From contig CBDCMH010000007.1 in the NCBI GenBank assembly GCA_965218935.1, positions 620,001 to 684,000 of the forward strand: a stretch of DNA of 64,000 nucleotides, written 5' to 3'. Shown here piece after piece: positions 1 to 8,391 of the stretch (positions within the stretch are counted from its first letter, which is position 1; the number at the start of each line of letters is the position of its first letter). The notes below the pieces were generated by a model. The model had not been told where the DNA came from. It made no database searches and saw only the letters and a list, made by a program, of their open reading frames with translations. A program made the translations under genes and the position numbers. The DNA comes from JADFOI01 sp965218935 (GTDB lineage: Bacteria > Acidobacteriota > UBA6911 > RPQK01 > JADFOI01).

Positions 1-40
1 CGGCAGGCGATTTGGGATTTCAGCCGGTCATCCGGCTGTG

Positions 41-1249
41 TCAGTTGTTCGCTGCGTCCCCGAACTCCGCTCTTCTCTCGAGATAAATCGCTGTTAACTT
101 CCCGTCCTGAATCTCCAGCGCTGAAGCTCCACCTCCCTGGTAGTAACTCGAGAGCATCCCGGTATCGATCAGGAAAATCTTCCCCTGGAATCGCATCTGA
201 ATTCGCGCCGGAAGCTGGGGGGTGTGCCCAACGACGAAGCGCTTCACCTTATAGGCTTTTAGCAACTGGGGGAGTTGTTGTGCCCCCTCCTCCTCGGACC
301 ATTGTGCAAACCCTCTAAACCACAACGGCCCATCCGGATGGGTACTGAGCCAACTGCCGAAACTCAGGAATTCCTTCAGCTGTTGATCTTGCTCGCCGCC
401 TTCGCTTTCCCTTCGCTCTACTTCCGCCTGGGCTGAGCTCACGATTTCATTCAAAGTAAAAAAGGGGAGAATAAGCTTCTTCTGAACCATCTGCTGCGTA
501 TGGGTATCAAAGGCCTGAATCTCGTCTTGGATCCGCTGGTTGATCTCCTTGACCTTCAAGGAAGAAAGGTTAGGATGAATGCCACCATGCAAAAAGAGGG
601 TATCCTCGATATGCACGATCGCGGGGCGCTTCCGCAGCCAGCTTCCATACTTCCCTTTCGGGTTCAGCGCTTCCCGATATTCCAGGAAACCGGGCGGATG
701 CTCCTCCATCCACTGCTGTTCGAAATCGGAGGTGATCTCGGCCGGTATTCCAAGCGCCTTGCCTCGATCCCTGAGTAGCTTCACGTGATTTTGGTAGGCC
801 TTCCGACGACGCGGTTCCGACTTCCCATCGGCAAAACTGCTGTAAACCTCCGGCGCCACATAACGCAGATCCCCCATGATATTCATCATTTCGTGGTTGC
901 CCAACAAGGCAACCACGCGCCCCCTACTCCTGGCCGCCTGCTTTTCAAGCTCCATGAGCAGGTCCATGACCTGGCGGTCCTTCTCACCTCGATCCAGAAT
1001 GTCTCCTGTTTGCACCAGGGTGGCATTCCCGCCCGACCAACGGCGCTGATCATCAATGATTCCCGCTTCCTGGAGGATGGAAACCAGGGCGTCCAAATCG
1101 CCGTGGATGTCACCCACGGCCACCACACGGGGGGACGCCGCTGTTCCCGAGAACTGCGGCAGAAGAGGCAGCGCCAGAAGAGCAATGAGCAGGCCCATCC
1201 CCGCCAGCACGATGGGTTTCCCGGAAAAGCGATTGAACCGATAACTCAT
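41..1249 (-). CDS. Exported calcineurin-type (PPP-like) metallophosphoesterase
   Basis: This 402-residue protein has the full metallophosphatase motif series: GDIHG (46-50), GDILDRG (82-88), GNHE (117-120), a later HGG near 220 and VGHTP near 342. These bind the two metals and the phosphate. The layout resembles bacterial Shewanella-like PPP phosphatases, so a protein phosphatase is plausible, but the substrate is unknown. A hydrophobic N-terminal segment (about 13-32) suggests export or a membrane anchor, placing catalysis in the periplasm. It is the last gene of a minus-strand run and starts 12 bases after the stop of an exported kinase-like gene, suggesting an opposing kinase/phosphatase pair. 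The ATG at 1249 has no clear Shine-Dalgarno, which fits translational coupling. The family call is firm; the biological role is inferred. Confidence 0.88.
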   Translation of the reverse strand: MSYRFNRFSGKPIVLAGMGLLIALLALPLLPQFSGTAASPRVVAVGDIHGDLDALVSILQEAGIIDDQRRWSGGNATLVQTGDILDRGEKDRQVMDLLMELEKQAARSRGRVVALLGNHEMMNIMGDLRYVAPEVYSSFADGKSEPRRRKAYQNHVKLLRDRGKALGIPAEITSDFEQQWMEEHPPGFLEYREALNPKGKYGSWLRKRPAIVHIEDTLFLHGGIHPNLSSLKVKEINQRIQDEIQAFDTHTQQMVQKKLILPFFTLNEIVSSAQAEVERRESEGGEQDQQLKEFLSFGSWLSTHPDGPLWFRGFAQWSEEEGAQQLPQLLKAYKVKRFVVGHTPQLPARIQMRFQGKIFLIDTGMLSSYYQGGGASALEIQDGKLTAIYLERRAEFGDAANN

Positions 1250-1261
1250 GATGATTACGGG

Positions 1262-2128
1262 TTACCTCATGGTATAGAGCACTCCGCCCGGGCCTTCTTC
1301 CTCAATGAGCTTTTGAACATGTTCGACCAGTAGACGCCTCCGCTCCAACAAACCCTCCAGCTCATACGGCTGCAGGTAATCCTTGAGCCGTTCCCTGACC
1401 AGGGCTTCATCCAGTGTCTGTAATTTCTCCCACACGTTGCGATCCACATAGCTGATCAGCTCGGGATGAGGCAGCTCCTTCCAGCGCCGAAAGGAACGCC
1501 CGTGGTCGATCATCCACAGCCTGCCATTCGGGCTGATCAGCACGTTCGCCGGATTGCGGTCCTCATTATAGATCAGGTTGTCAAACATCTGGATTTGCTG
1601 CCATTGCATCATCCAACGCCAGTACTCAAGCCCCCTGCTGGGCGCAGGAATCTTGTCCTTTCTCCGTTCTTGGTTGCTGATCGTGTTTTCAACAAACACT
1701 TGCAGAGTCCCTTCCGTGCGCTGAATCTTACGCTCCACCGCAGGGGGCACCGTGTCTATTCCCAACAGCTTGCCCAGTTCGTATGCTGCATACTCAAAAT
1801 CCGCATCGTCGCGAAAGAAAAACTTGGTGCCGTCCGTCAATTTGATTTCATTCTGGTCAACATGAATATCGCGATAGATGGCGTGCATCCGAATCCCGTC
1901 CTTTTCCAACAAGACCTTCAGGGGATTGTTCAGTCCAGCACCGACTCGTTTTGTGGAGACGATCTTTGCAGTTCGCAGGAATTCTTCCACTTCTTCATTG
2001 CTCTGAAAAGGTAATGGTTTTCCGTCGGGATCCACGAACCACTGCAAGTGGGCAGTCTGGGCAGAACTCAGCGACCCCGCCAAAAGCAGGACCAGAAAGG
2101 TGATCAATGTGCGAGAAATCCGAGTCAT
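1262..2128 (-). CDS. Exported PI3K/HipA-like kinase-fold protein
   Basis: The frame is open back to a TTG at 2185 overlapping the upstream stop. The ATG at 2128 is preferred because it directly yields a signal peptide (MTRISRTLITFLVLLLAGS, then SSAQ). Numbered from the TTG, residues 209-214 read DRNPAN and 227-229 read DHG. This matches the DRH..N catalytic loop and IDFG metal-binding motif of PI3/4-kinase and HipA-like folds. An N-terminal G.NNP.KV (83-91) could be the nucleotide lobe. No substrate is known. The neighbours are an outer-membrane barrel and Lol-type ABC genes upstream and an exported phosphatase downstream. The kinase fold is inferred from motifs only. ATP in the periplasm would be unusual, so a non-ATP donor or a pseudokinase is possible. 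Confidence 0.62.
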   Translation of the reverse strand: MTRISRTLITFLVLLLAGSLSSAQTAHLQWFVDPDGKPLPFQSNEEVEEFLRTAKIVSTKRVGAGLNNPLKVLLEKDGIRMHAIYRDIHVDQNEIKLTDGTKFFFRDDADFEYAAYELGKLLGIDTVPPAVERKIQRTEGTLQVFVENTISNQERRKDKIPAPSRGLEYWRWMMQWQQIQMFDNLIYNEDRNPANVLISPNGRLWMIDHGRSFRRWKELPHPELISYVDRNVWEKLQTLDEALVRERLKDYLQPYELEGLLERRRLLVEHVQKLIEEEGPGGVLYTMR

Positions 2129-2181
2129 GTTCTTACCTACCATGCTAAAACGTTGGTATTTTGAAAGCAACGTGATCCCCT

Positions 2182-3423
2182 TCAAAAATACATCCTAATG
2201 GCGGCAAACAGGGTATGAGGCACTAAACCATACTCACTTTGAGGCACCGGACCCATCCCTGACAACTGGAGTCCCTTTCCGATACCGATCTGGGCACCCG
2301 CCAAAACATCCGAGTTGTTGCTCGTAGACCATTGAAACGAGGGCACCCAGAGGGCGGAGGGATCCTGCCCATTCACGAGCAGAGTGTTGGTGAGCGTACC
2401 CAGAGGGTGAAAGCGCCAGACGCCGGAAACGCCGGCATAAAATCTTCCCAGGGCATTGATTTCTCCACGCAGAACGCGGTCGGCAATACCCCAATACAGG
2501 TAGTCCGAGGCCTGGCTCGCTCCATATCCGTTGAAGGAAAACTCAGTCGTCAACGTGAGCGTCGAGGTCAGCTGCCGATCCACTCCCGCCGCGGCACGCC
2601 AGAAAGTTCGCCTGTCCCGCACGCGATCTTCTGGATCGCCTGATTGGGTCCAGCTCACCTCTCCTCGTAGACCTGTTCCCCAGGCATCTGTCGTCAGAAA
2701 ACTCCCAGCCACGGTGTCCCGATGGAATTTACCGCCCATCAAGCCCCAATCCAGCGGTCCTAAATTGAAGCGGGTCAGAGCTCCCAGCGTGCCGTCCCTG
2801 CTCAGGGAGGGACCCAGAATGGCACCGATCACTTCTATTTCCGAAACGGCTCCCAGGGGGATGGTGGCTCGAATGGCGTCGACACCCGGCTTGTAGTCAC
2901 GATCGACTCGCCGGGGAGAGAAAGGCGCAAAGAGATCCAGCGAAGGCCAAAAGTAAGCCACTCCCCAGGTGACGGCCTGACGGCCGATGACGATCCTCAC
3001 CCGGTTCAACTCGATGCGAAGGTTCAGTCGATCGAAACTCCCGACCAGCTCAAACTCCGGATTGTCGGTAAAAACGTGCTCCAGAGGCAGGAAGGTTGGC
3101 GTAGTGGAGGTTGCCAGACCTGCAGGTCCCGACAGAGATGGTGCGGCAAACTGCAAGAGCGGGTGAATTTCCAGACGTACGTGCTGGCCAAAAAAACCGG
3201 CTCCGGTAAGTCGCAGGATGAGAAGCCCGGTATCCCGGCGACTCAGTGAGCCACTTTCCCCCAATACCTCTTGCAAGGGGAGCTGTTCCAATCGCAGAAA
3301 GGGGTAACCTCGAAAGGACCCACCCCAATCAAACTGTTGAGCCTGCAGCCGCGGAACGGCACCGTCCAGGGCCACAAGAAGAAGCAAGACCCACAGGCAA
3401 GATCTTGGTCCGGCAGAGAACAT
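2182..3423 (-). CDS. Outer-membrane beta-barrel protein
   Basis: The ATG at 3423 is chosen over a GTG at 3462: it lies just past the ATPase gene's stop (3428) and gives a signal peptide ending near LQAQQ. The mature part shows alternating amphipathic strands rich in Gly, Arg and aromatics (for example VRLEIHPLLQF, LRIELNRVRIVIGR) and ends in AAIRMYF. A terminal Phe is the classical BAM signal of outer-membrane barrels. About 413 residues would fit roughly 16-18 strands. It follows the LolD-type ATPase gene directly and its stop overlaps the possible TTG start of the kinase-like gene. It could be the outer-membrane exit or a client of the ABC system. No specific porin family is recognised. Confidence 0.68.
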   Translation of the reverse strand: MFSAGPRSCLWVLLLLVALDGAVPRLQAQQFDWGGSFRGYPFLRLEQLPLQEVLGESGSLSRRDTGLLILRLTGAGFFGQHVRLEIHPLLQFAAPSLSGPAGLATSTTPTFLPLEHVFTDNPEFELVGSFDRLNLRIELNRVRIVIGRQAVTWGVAYFWPSLDLFAPFSPRRVDRDYKPGVDAIRATIPLGAVSEIEVIGAILGPSLSRDGTLGALTRFNLGPLDWGLMGGKFHRDTVAGSFLTTDAWGTGLRGEVSWTQSGDPEDRVRDRRTFWRAAAGVDRQLTSTLTLTTEFSFNGYGASQASDYLYWGIADRVLRGEINALGRFYAGVSGVWRFHPLGTLTNTLLVNGQDPSALWVPSFQWSTSNNSDVLAGAQIGIGKGLQLSGMGPVPQSEYGLVPHTLFAAIRMYF

Positions 3424-3427
3424 GCTT

Positions 3428-4144
3428 TTAAGCAAAACTGGTCGACTCGTCCTTTTCCACACGTCCGTCCAGCAGATGAATGATCCGTTTGGCCCGCTTC
3501 ATCACACGAGGGTCATGGGTGGAGAAGAAAAAGGTGGTGTCATGGTCCTGGTTCAGTTTTTCCATCAGTTCGATCAGTGCGAAGGCGGTTTCACTGTCCA
3601 GATTAGCTGTAGGTTCGTCGGCCAGAACCAGTGCCGGTTCGGCCACGATGGCGCGGGCTACCGCAACCCGCTGCTGCTGCCCTCCCGAAAGTTCGGAGGG
3701 TCTGCGGTTTTCAAGACCCTCCAGCCCTACTTCCTTCAGGACTCGGAGAACAGACTTTTTTCTTTCCGCTGCCGGCAACCCTCTGAGCAGCAGAATCAAT
3801 TCCGCGTTTTCTTCCGCACTCAGGACAGGGACCAAATTGTAGGACTGAAAGATAAATCCAACTTCATTGAGTCTTAACTTCGCCAGGTCAGGCCCCCTCA
3901 TTCCTGTCAGATCCTGTCCTCCCACCCAGACCTTCCCCTCGGTCGGTTGATCCAGCCCCACGGAAACGTTCAGCAGTGTTGTCTTCCCTGATCCGGAGGG
4001 ACCCGCGATAGCCACAAACTCACCCCGCTGCAGGGTCAGGTTGACGCTATCCAGCGCTCGAATAGTCTCATCGCCCTGGTGGTAGAGCCGAGAGACATTC
4101 TGGAACTGAAGGATCGCATCTCCTTGATTCATCATCACGCTCAC
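3428..4144 (-). CDS. LolD/MacB-type ABC transporter ATP-binding protein
   Basis: This 238-residue ATPase has Walker A GPSGSGKTT, the Q-loop in FIFQSYNLVPVLSAEENAEL, the signature LSGGQQQRVAVARA, Walker B LVLADEPT and the H-loop STHD. The spacing and the SYNLVPVLSAEENAEL stretch are typical of the LolD/FtsE/MacB group, which powers mechanotransmission through FtsX-fold permeases rather than classical import. Its start overlaps the stop of the upstream permease gene by 4 bases, indicating translational coupling. With the two permeases and the LolA-like protein it probably forms a lipoprotein or envelope export complex. Function is by family; the exact cargo is not visible. Confidence 0.93.
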   Translation of the reverse strand: MSVMMNQGDAILQFQNVSRLYHQGDETIRALDSVNLTLQRGEFVAIAGPSGSGKTTLLNVSVGLDQPTEGKVWVGGQDLTGMRGPDLAKLRLNEVGFIFQSYNLVPVLSAEENAELILLLRGLPAAERKKSVLRVLKEVGLEGLENRRPSELSGGQQQRVAVARAIVAEPALVLADEPTANLDSETAFALIELMEKLNQDHDTTFFFSTHDPRVMKRAKRIIHLLDGRVEKDESTSFA

Positions 4145-5382
4145 CCTAGTGAATGAACATCGGCTGATCGGGCAGCCCGCCAGGCCGGAACGACCGACAG
4201 TAAAAGTGTTAACCCGAAAACCAGGACCATCGATTGAAAAATTCGGGCCGGGGAAAGATGAGAATACATGACCGGATCAAAAGCCACACCGGCGGCCGAG
4301 AGCTCTCCTGCATAAAAGAGGTCCAGCGGCAAACCGGTGCGACTGAGATAGAGATGCACACTGAACCCCAACCCGAACCCAGTGAGGGCCGAGAGGGATG
4401 CAATAAAGAAGGCTTCCACCAACACCATGACAAATCGTCTGGCCGGAGTCAGGCCCAGACAGTGAAGCAGGGCAAACTCTCGGCCTCGCTCCAAGACCGA
4501 CATGAGCAGCGTATTAAGCACGGTAAAGCTGATGAGCAGGAAGAGGATCAGATTCATGACGTAGTTGCCCCCGTCGTCAATAACAATAAACTCCTTCAGC
4601 TCGGGAAGCGCTTCGCCCCAGCTCAATACCTCCAAGGCGGAGAACTTCTGCTGTCCGATGTTGGCCAGCTCCTGGGAAAATCGAGCATCTTGCATCAACA
4701 AGGCGATTTGGTGGACCTGATTGCCCAGGCCCAGAAAGTCCTGAGAAGCGCCCAGGGGCATCAAAGCCAGGGCCTGGTCCAGCTCCTCCAATCCTGTTCG
4801 CAGGATCCCTCTGACCCGGACCAGCCGAGAGCGAATTTCCACAGAGTCCGCCCCCTGTGCCATCAGAACGAGTTTGTCGCCCACCTCGAGGGCCAGTTTG
4901 TGCGCTACTCCTTGTCCCAGAATCACCCAATCCCTGTCGTTGGCACTCAAGAACTCCCCTTCGATCAGTTTCTCGTCAAAATCGGAGGCCCGCATTTCCG
5001 CCAAAGGCTGGACCCCTATGAGTTGAACTCCTGTTGCCCCATCAGTAGAGGAGGCCAAACCCGATACGAAGGTTCGGCGTAGCATGTGAAGAATCGGGAA
5101 TCGCTCCTTCATCTCCTGGCCCCACGACTCTACACCCCAGATCTCCTCAGGGCTGAGTAACCGGTTGATTCCCCCCTGCTCTTGATAGCCTTCCTGCTGA
5201 ACCAGGACGTGGCCTGAACCCATCTGGACAGCACTTTCGATCATCTGCGCATGTCCCCCATCGCCGAGCCCCAGGAAAATCAACAAAAGGGCCAGGCCCA
5301 GGGAGATGGTGGTGACGGTGAGAAGCGTTCTGCGAGGCTTTCGCCACAGATTTCTCCAGGCGATCTTCAAGACGATGGGCAT
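4141..5382 (-). CDS. LolC/FtsX-type ABC permease
   Basis: A 413-residue MacB/FtsX-fold permease. One transmembrane helix sits near residues 20-40 after the motif AWRNLWRKPRRT. A large periplasmic domain covers about 45-270, and three further helices lie at roughly 280-305, 330-350 and 380-405. The start at 5382 is forced by the conserved N-terminus. A MITE-like repeat begins immediately upstream of the ATG, and the bases before it (GCGAGACACTAAG) contain no convincing Shine-Dalgarno. The element therefore probably displaced the native ribosome binding site and separates this gene from its partner permease. Whether the gene is still well translated is open. Confidence 0.9.
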   Translation of the reverse strand: MPIVLKIAWRNLWRKPRRTLLTVTTISLGLALLLIFLGLGDGGHAQMIESAVQMGSGHVLVQQEGYQEQGGINRLLSPEEIWGVESWGQEMKERFPILHMLRRTFVSGLASSTDGATGVQLIGVQPLAEMRASDFDEKLIEGEFLSANDRDWVILGQGVAHKLALEVGDKLVLMAQGADSVEIRSRLVRVRGILRTGLEELDQALALMPLGASQDFLGLGNQVHQIALLMQDARFSQELANIGQQKFSALEVLSWGEALPELKEFIVIDDGGNYVMNLILFLLISFTVLNTLLMSVLERGREFALLHCLGLTPARRFVMVLVEAFFIASLSALTGFGLGFSVHLYLSRTGLPLDLFYAGELSAAGVAFDPVMYSHLSPARIFQSMVLVFGLTLLLSVVPAWRAARSADVHSLG

Positions 5383-5665
5383 CTTAGTGTCTCGCTTCGT
5401 ATATTTAAGGCAACGTTTGTGGCGAGCGCGACGGCGTCGAGTTCGCGAAGCGACGACGACGTGATGTCAGTGTACATCGTGGAGGAGGAGCGACAAAGAA
5501 ATCGATGCCGTCCTGCCGCCACCCTTCGGGCTGATGGGGGTTGCGGGCGATCTCTATGTCCCTCGTCGTCACCGATATCTCTGACATCGCTTCCTCCTCA
5601 CTCCTTGACCTCGCCTCGCAAGACCCATCAGCAAACCTTGTCCTATATACGAAACGAGGCACTTA
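5383..5665. repeat. MITE-like repeat B, copy 1
   Basis: About 283 bp bounded by imperfect inverted termini: CTTAGTGTCTCGCTTCGTAT at the left and its reverse complement, slightly diverged, at 5640-5665 (ACGAAACGAGGCACTTAG). Inside lies a second inverted pair (CTGATGGGGGTTGCGGGC near 5530 against GCAAGACCCATCAG near 5618), so the whole unit can fold into a branched hairpin. No transposase is encoded. It resembles copy 2 (17372-17662) in the opposite orientation and fragment 3 (37621-37695). It lies between the two permease genes and touches the start codon of the downstream one. Confidence 0.8.
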
Positions 5666-5681
5666 GTGTTCAATCTAGACT

Positions 5682-6938
5682 TTAACCTTCAACGGGAGCC
5701 GACAGGGCCTGGACCGGATTCAATCGAGCCGCCTTTACAGCCGGAAACAAGGCGGCCAAAAGAGTAGCTAAAAGTAGTCCCAGGGCCGACCAGAAGACGT
5801 AGTCCCAGCCCCAGCTCGCTTTCAATACTGGGTCCATTCGCGTCCCCAGCATGGAAATCTCTCCCATCCACCTCCGCAAATCCAGACCTTGGGTGGTTAG
5901 ATAAGACATCCCCCAGGCTCCCAAGACAAATCCCCCGATCAAACCCAGAATGCCCAGAAAAAGGCTCTCCAGGAGAATGGAACTCACAATAAAAAGCGGT
6001 CGCATCCCCAGGGCGCTGACCAATCCGATCTCACGGCTTCTTTCAAAAACCGCCATCATCATCGTGTTCAGGACACCCGTGGCGGTAAAGAGGGCAATGA
6101 TCAAAATGATAAATCCGTACATCCCCTGGGCCAAGCCCAGGTAGTCTCTGAGCTGGGGTGCAAGGTCCCCCCAGCTCCGGGCCACGATGTCGGCTGGCAA
6201 ATCTTCAGAAGCGTTGAGCTGTGCGGCAAAAGCATCCGCAGCCATGGGGTCACCGATCCTCACTGCAATTTCATGAACCTCACCCGGACCCAGAGCAAGC
6301 AGTTCCTGCAGGTCCTCCAGATAGAGGACTGCCAGCGAGCGATCCAAATAACTCAGTCCGGTGTGAAGGATTCCAGATACCAGAAACAGGTCGTTACCCA
6401 GACTCCCATCGGCGGCCTGAGTCACGATGGCCACCTGTGATCCAATGCTTGCCTCCAGTTCCCGGGCCAGGACGTCTCCCAACAGCAGAGAGCGCTCCAC
6501 CGAGTCGTCTAGTGCTCCCTCCTGAAGTCCTGACAGGAAGCTACTCACCCCCGACTCCACTTGCGGATCCACGCCCATCAAACGGGCTCCTGCAGAGTTC
6601 TCCCCTGTTGACAAAAGGCCGAACCCGTACACTCGGGGAGAGCGGCCCATCAACTCAGCGTAAAGGCTGAGTTGATGGAGGACCTCTTCCAGCTGACTGC
6701 CCTCATCACTGCCGATGGTATCGTAGAGGCTCCGTTCGGGCAGATAGCCCGAATGATGAAGCTGCAGGTCACCCAGGAGCAGCCCCGTTCCATTCTTGAG
6801 CATCTGATCGGCCATACCAACGGTCAATCCAATGAGGACAATCAGAAAGGCGTAGCCGCACCCCACAGCAGAAATGGTGATCAGGCTTCGTCTGGAATTT
6901 CTCCACAGGTTACGCCACCCCAACCGCAAGACAATCAT
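5682..6938 (-). CDS. LolC/LolE-type ABC permease
   Basis: A 418-residue MacB/FtsX-fold permease paralogous to the one at 4141-5382. The N-terminal motif GWRNLWRNSRRSLITIS leads into the first transmembrane helix, followed by a periplasmic domain (about 45-270) and three C-terminal helices ending with AVKAARLNPVQALSAPVEG. It starts 2 bases after the LolA-like gene ends. Two different permeases with one ATPase is the LolC-LolE-LolD arrangement. Because a LolA-like carrier is encoded directly upstream, transfer of a lipidated or hydrophobic cargo is a reasonable inference. Confidence 0.9.
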   Translation of the reverse strand: MIVLRLGWRNLWRNSRRSLITISAVGCGYAFLIVLIGLTVGMADQMLKNGTGLLLGDLQLHHSGYLPERSLYDTIGSDEGSQLEEVLHQLSLYAELMGRSPRVYGFGLLSTGENSAGARLMGVDPQVESGVSSFLSGLQEGALDDSVERSLLLGDVLARELEASIGSQVAIVTQAADGSLGNDLFLVSGILHTGLSYLDRSLAVLYLEDLQELLALGPGEVHEIAVRIGDPMAADAFAAQLNASEDLPADIVARSWGDLAPQLRDYLGLAQGMYGFIILIIALFTATGVLNTMMMAVFERSREIGLVSALGMRPLFIVSSILLESLFLGILGLIGGFVLGAWGMSYLTTQGLDLRRWMGEISMLGTRMDPVLKASWGWDYVFWSALGLLLATLLAALFPAVKAARLNPVQALSAPVEG

Positions 6939-6940
6939 TC

Positions 6941-7741
6941 CTATCTCCGCAGGGAAGAAAGGGAGAAAGTGCCCTGGGGAATGGGAATGTCAAAACGGAG
7001 CTCGTGATAGATCATCTCCGTGTATTCTTCCGGTTTGTCCTGCGGAACCATCCTCGACTTGGTGGGGACGAGCCGTCCGCCCATTTCCCGGTATTCAGAG
7101 AAGGTCATCGTTCGCTTGAGCTCCCCGTCTTCATCATAGTATTCCGCCCAGGTGGGCATCAGATCTCTCTTGCGAACCTGGTAGAGCATCTTCCCCCACA
7201 CCACAGGCGCTTCCGGATGAGGAGTCAGGAGAAACTCATAGACCTGAACTTCTTCCCGATCTCCTTCATAAGCAATCTTAATTTCATAGTCGCGAATGAG
7301 GCGACTTTCCTTGACCAGATCATCATTGGTGAAATGCGAGCCCATCCAGGAACCCATCATCATTGAGGTGGGGACGCGGATGGTGCGATCGATCTTGGGA
7401 AGATAATTCCACATGTCGGAATCAACCTTTAGAGTTGCCGTTCCGGCTTCCTTCTTGGGCTGCAAAACCTTGATGAGAGCCTTTTCCGTACCCTCTGACC
7501 AGATCTCCATCGTGACATTGCGCTCCCAGCGCCGGGTAACCACGGACATTTCCACCCGGCCCTGGGAGGAGTCTCCCCGAAGCATCTGGTCCACCTTGTC
7601 GATGATTTCAGTGGGAGTCAGATCAGAAAAATCGACCTGTGCAGACAGTGGGCCGAAGCAGCCCCCCATCAAAACCAACAGTATCCACATTCCTTTGATT
7701 CCAGTCCCCATTCGAAACATAGTACGGTCCATCTTTATCAC
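6941..7741 (-). CDS. LolA-like outer-membrane lipoprotein-sorting protein
   Basis: A 266-residue exported protein: hydrophobic leader MWILLVLMGGCFGPLSAQ, then a body typical of COG2834-type carriers (YLPKIDRTIRVPTSMMMGSWMGSHFTNDDLV, and a late TMTFSEYREMGGRLVPT). The leader contains GGC, so it could be a lipoprotein, although the Cys is followed by a cleavable-looking SAQ. These proteins use a half-barrel to carry hydrophobic groups across the periplasm. It is longer than classical LolA (about 180-200 residues). Its start overlaps the tsaC stop by 4 bases and it precedes the two permeases, suggesting it works with them. Confidence 0.82.
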   Translation of the reverse strand: MIKMDRTMFRMGTGIKGMWILLVLMGGCFGPLSAQVDFSDLTPTEIIDKVDQMLRGDSSQGRVEMSVVTRRWERNVTMEIWSEGTEKALIKVLQPKKEAGTATLKVDSDMWNYLPKIDRTIRVPTSMMMGSWMGSHFTNDDLVKESRLIRDYEIKIAYEGDREEVQVYEFLLTPHPEAPVVWGKMLYQVRKRDLMPTWAEYYDEDGELKRTMTFSEYREMGGRLVPTKSRMVPQDKPEEYTEMIYHELRFDIPIPQGTFSLSSLRR

Positions 7742-8391
7742 TCGCGGGTGAGAAATTCCTCAACCCTACTGGCCCAGCGCCCAGCTCTGACAATCCTAGG
7801 AGGATCCATCGTCAGGTCAACCACCGTGGAGGGTTGGTCGGGCCGCTCCATTTCCGCGCCCTCTAAGATAAGGTCCGCCTGGCCATCAAAAAGTTGCTTC
7901 AAATCTTCCAATGAAGCCGAGGCCTCTCCAGAACGGTTGGCGCTGGTGGAGACGACGGGGCCCGGGATGGCGTCCATCCAGCGTTGTAAAAAAGTCAGAT
8001 CGGGATGACGCAATCCCACCTTGCCCTCTTTCCCCAGCAGTAGGCGGGGACAAGAAGATTTCCCTTCCAGAAGCAGGGTGACAGGACCGGGCCAGAAGGC
8101 CTCCACAAGCTCTGAGAAACCATTAGGTATATGATCAGAAACTACTGTTGCATAAGATGAATGTGGAACCAAAAGAAGGACACCTTTTTTCTGAGATCGT
8201 CCCTTGACTGCAAACAGGCGTTGCAGCGCCTCCTCATTGAAGGGATCACAGCCCAGACCGTAGAGGGTGTCGGTGGGGCAAAGCACGAGCCCACCTTGAC
8301 GGATCGCCTGGGCCGCTTTTTCAATGATCTCTGGTGGGGGGGAGCCAAGATCAAACCGCACATCTGCTAAGATAGCACGAAGTGTCCTCAT
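7738..8391 (-). CDS. tsaC: Threonylcarbamoyl-AMP synthase (TsaC/Sua5/YrdC family)
   Basis: 217 residues with the YrdC-fold signatures GGLVLCPTDTLYGLGCDP, KGRSQKKGVLLLVP and STSANRSGEAS, which bind ATP, threonine and bicarbonate. The product is threonylcarbamoyl-AMP for t6A at position 37 of ANN-decoding tRNAs. The length fits the short form without the Sua5 domain. The ATG at 8391 overlaps the GTG start of the divergent methyltransferase gene by about 10 bases, so at least one of the two starts may lie further in. The leading 23 residues before the conserved core are weakly constrained. It heads the minus-strand run and its stop overlaps the LolA-like gene. Confidence 0.92.
   Translation of the reverse strand: MRTLRAILADVRFDLGSPPPEIIEKAAQAIRQGGLVLCPTDTLYGLGCDPFNEEALQRLFAVKGRSQKKGVLLLVPHSSYATVVSDHIPNGFSELVEAFWPGPVTLLLEGKSSCPRLLLGKEGKVGLRHPDLTFLQRWMDAIPGPVVSTSANRSGEASASLEDLKQLFDGQADLILEGAEMERPDQPSTVVDLTMDPPRIVRAGRWASRVEEFLTRE

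Noticed and set aside
2183..2185. TTG 2185 as the true start of the exported kinase-like protein
   Set aside because: It would add 19 residues before a complete signal peptide; the ATG at 2128 is the better start, though TTG coupling to the upstream stop is not excluded.
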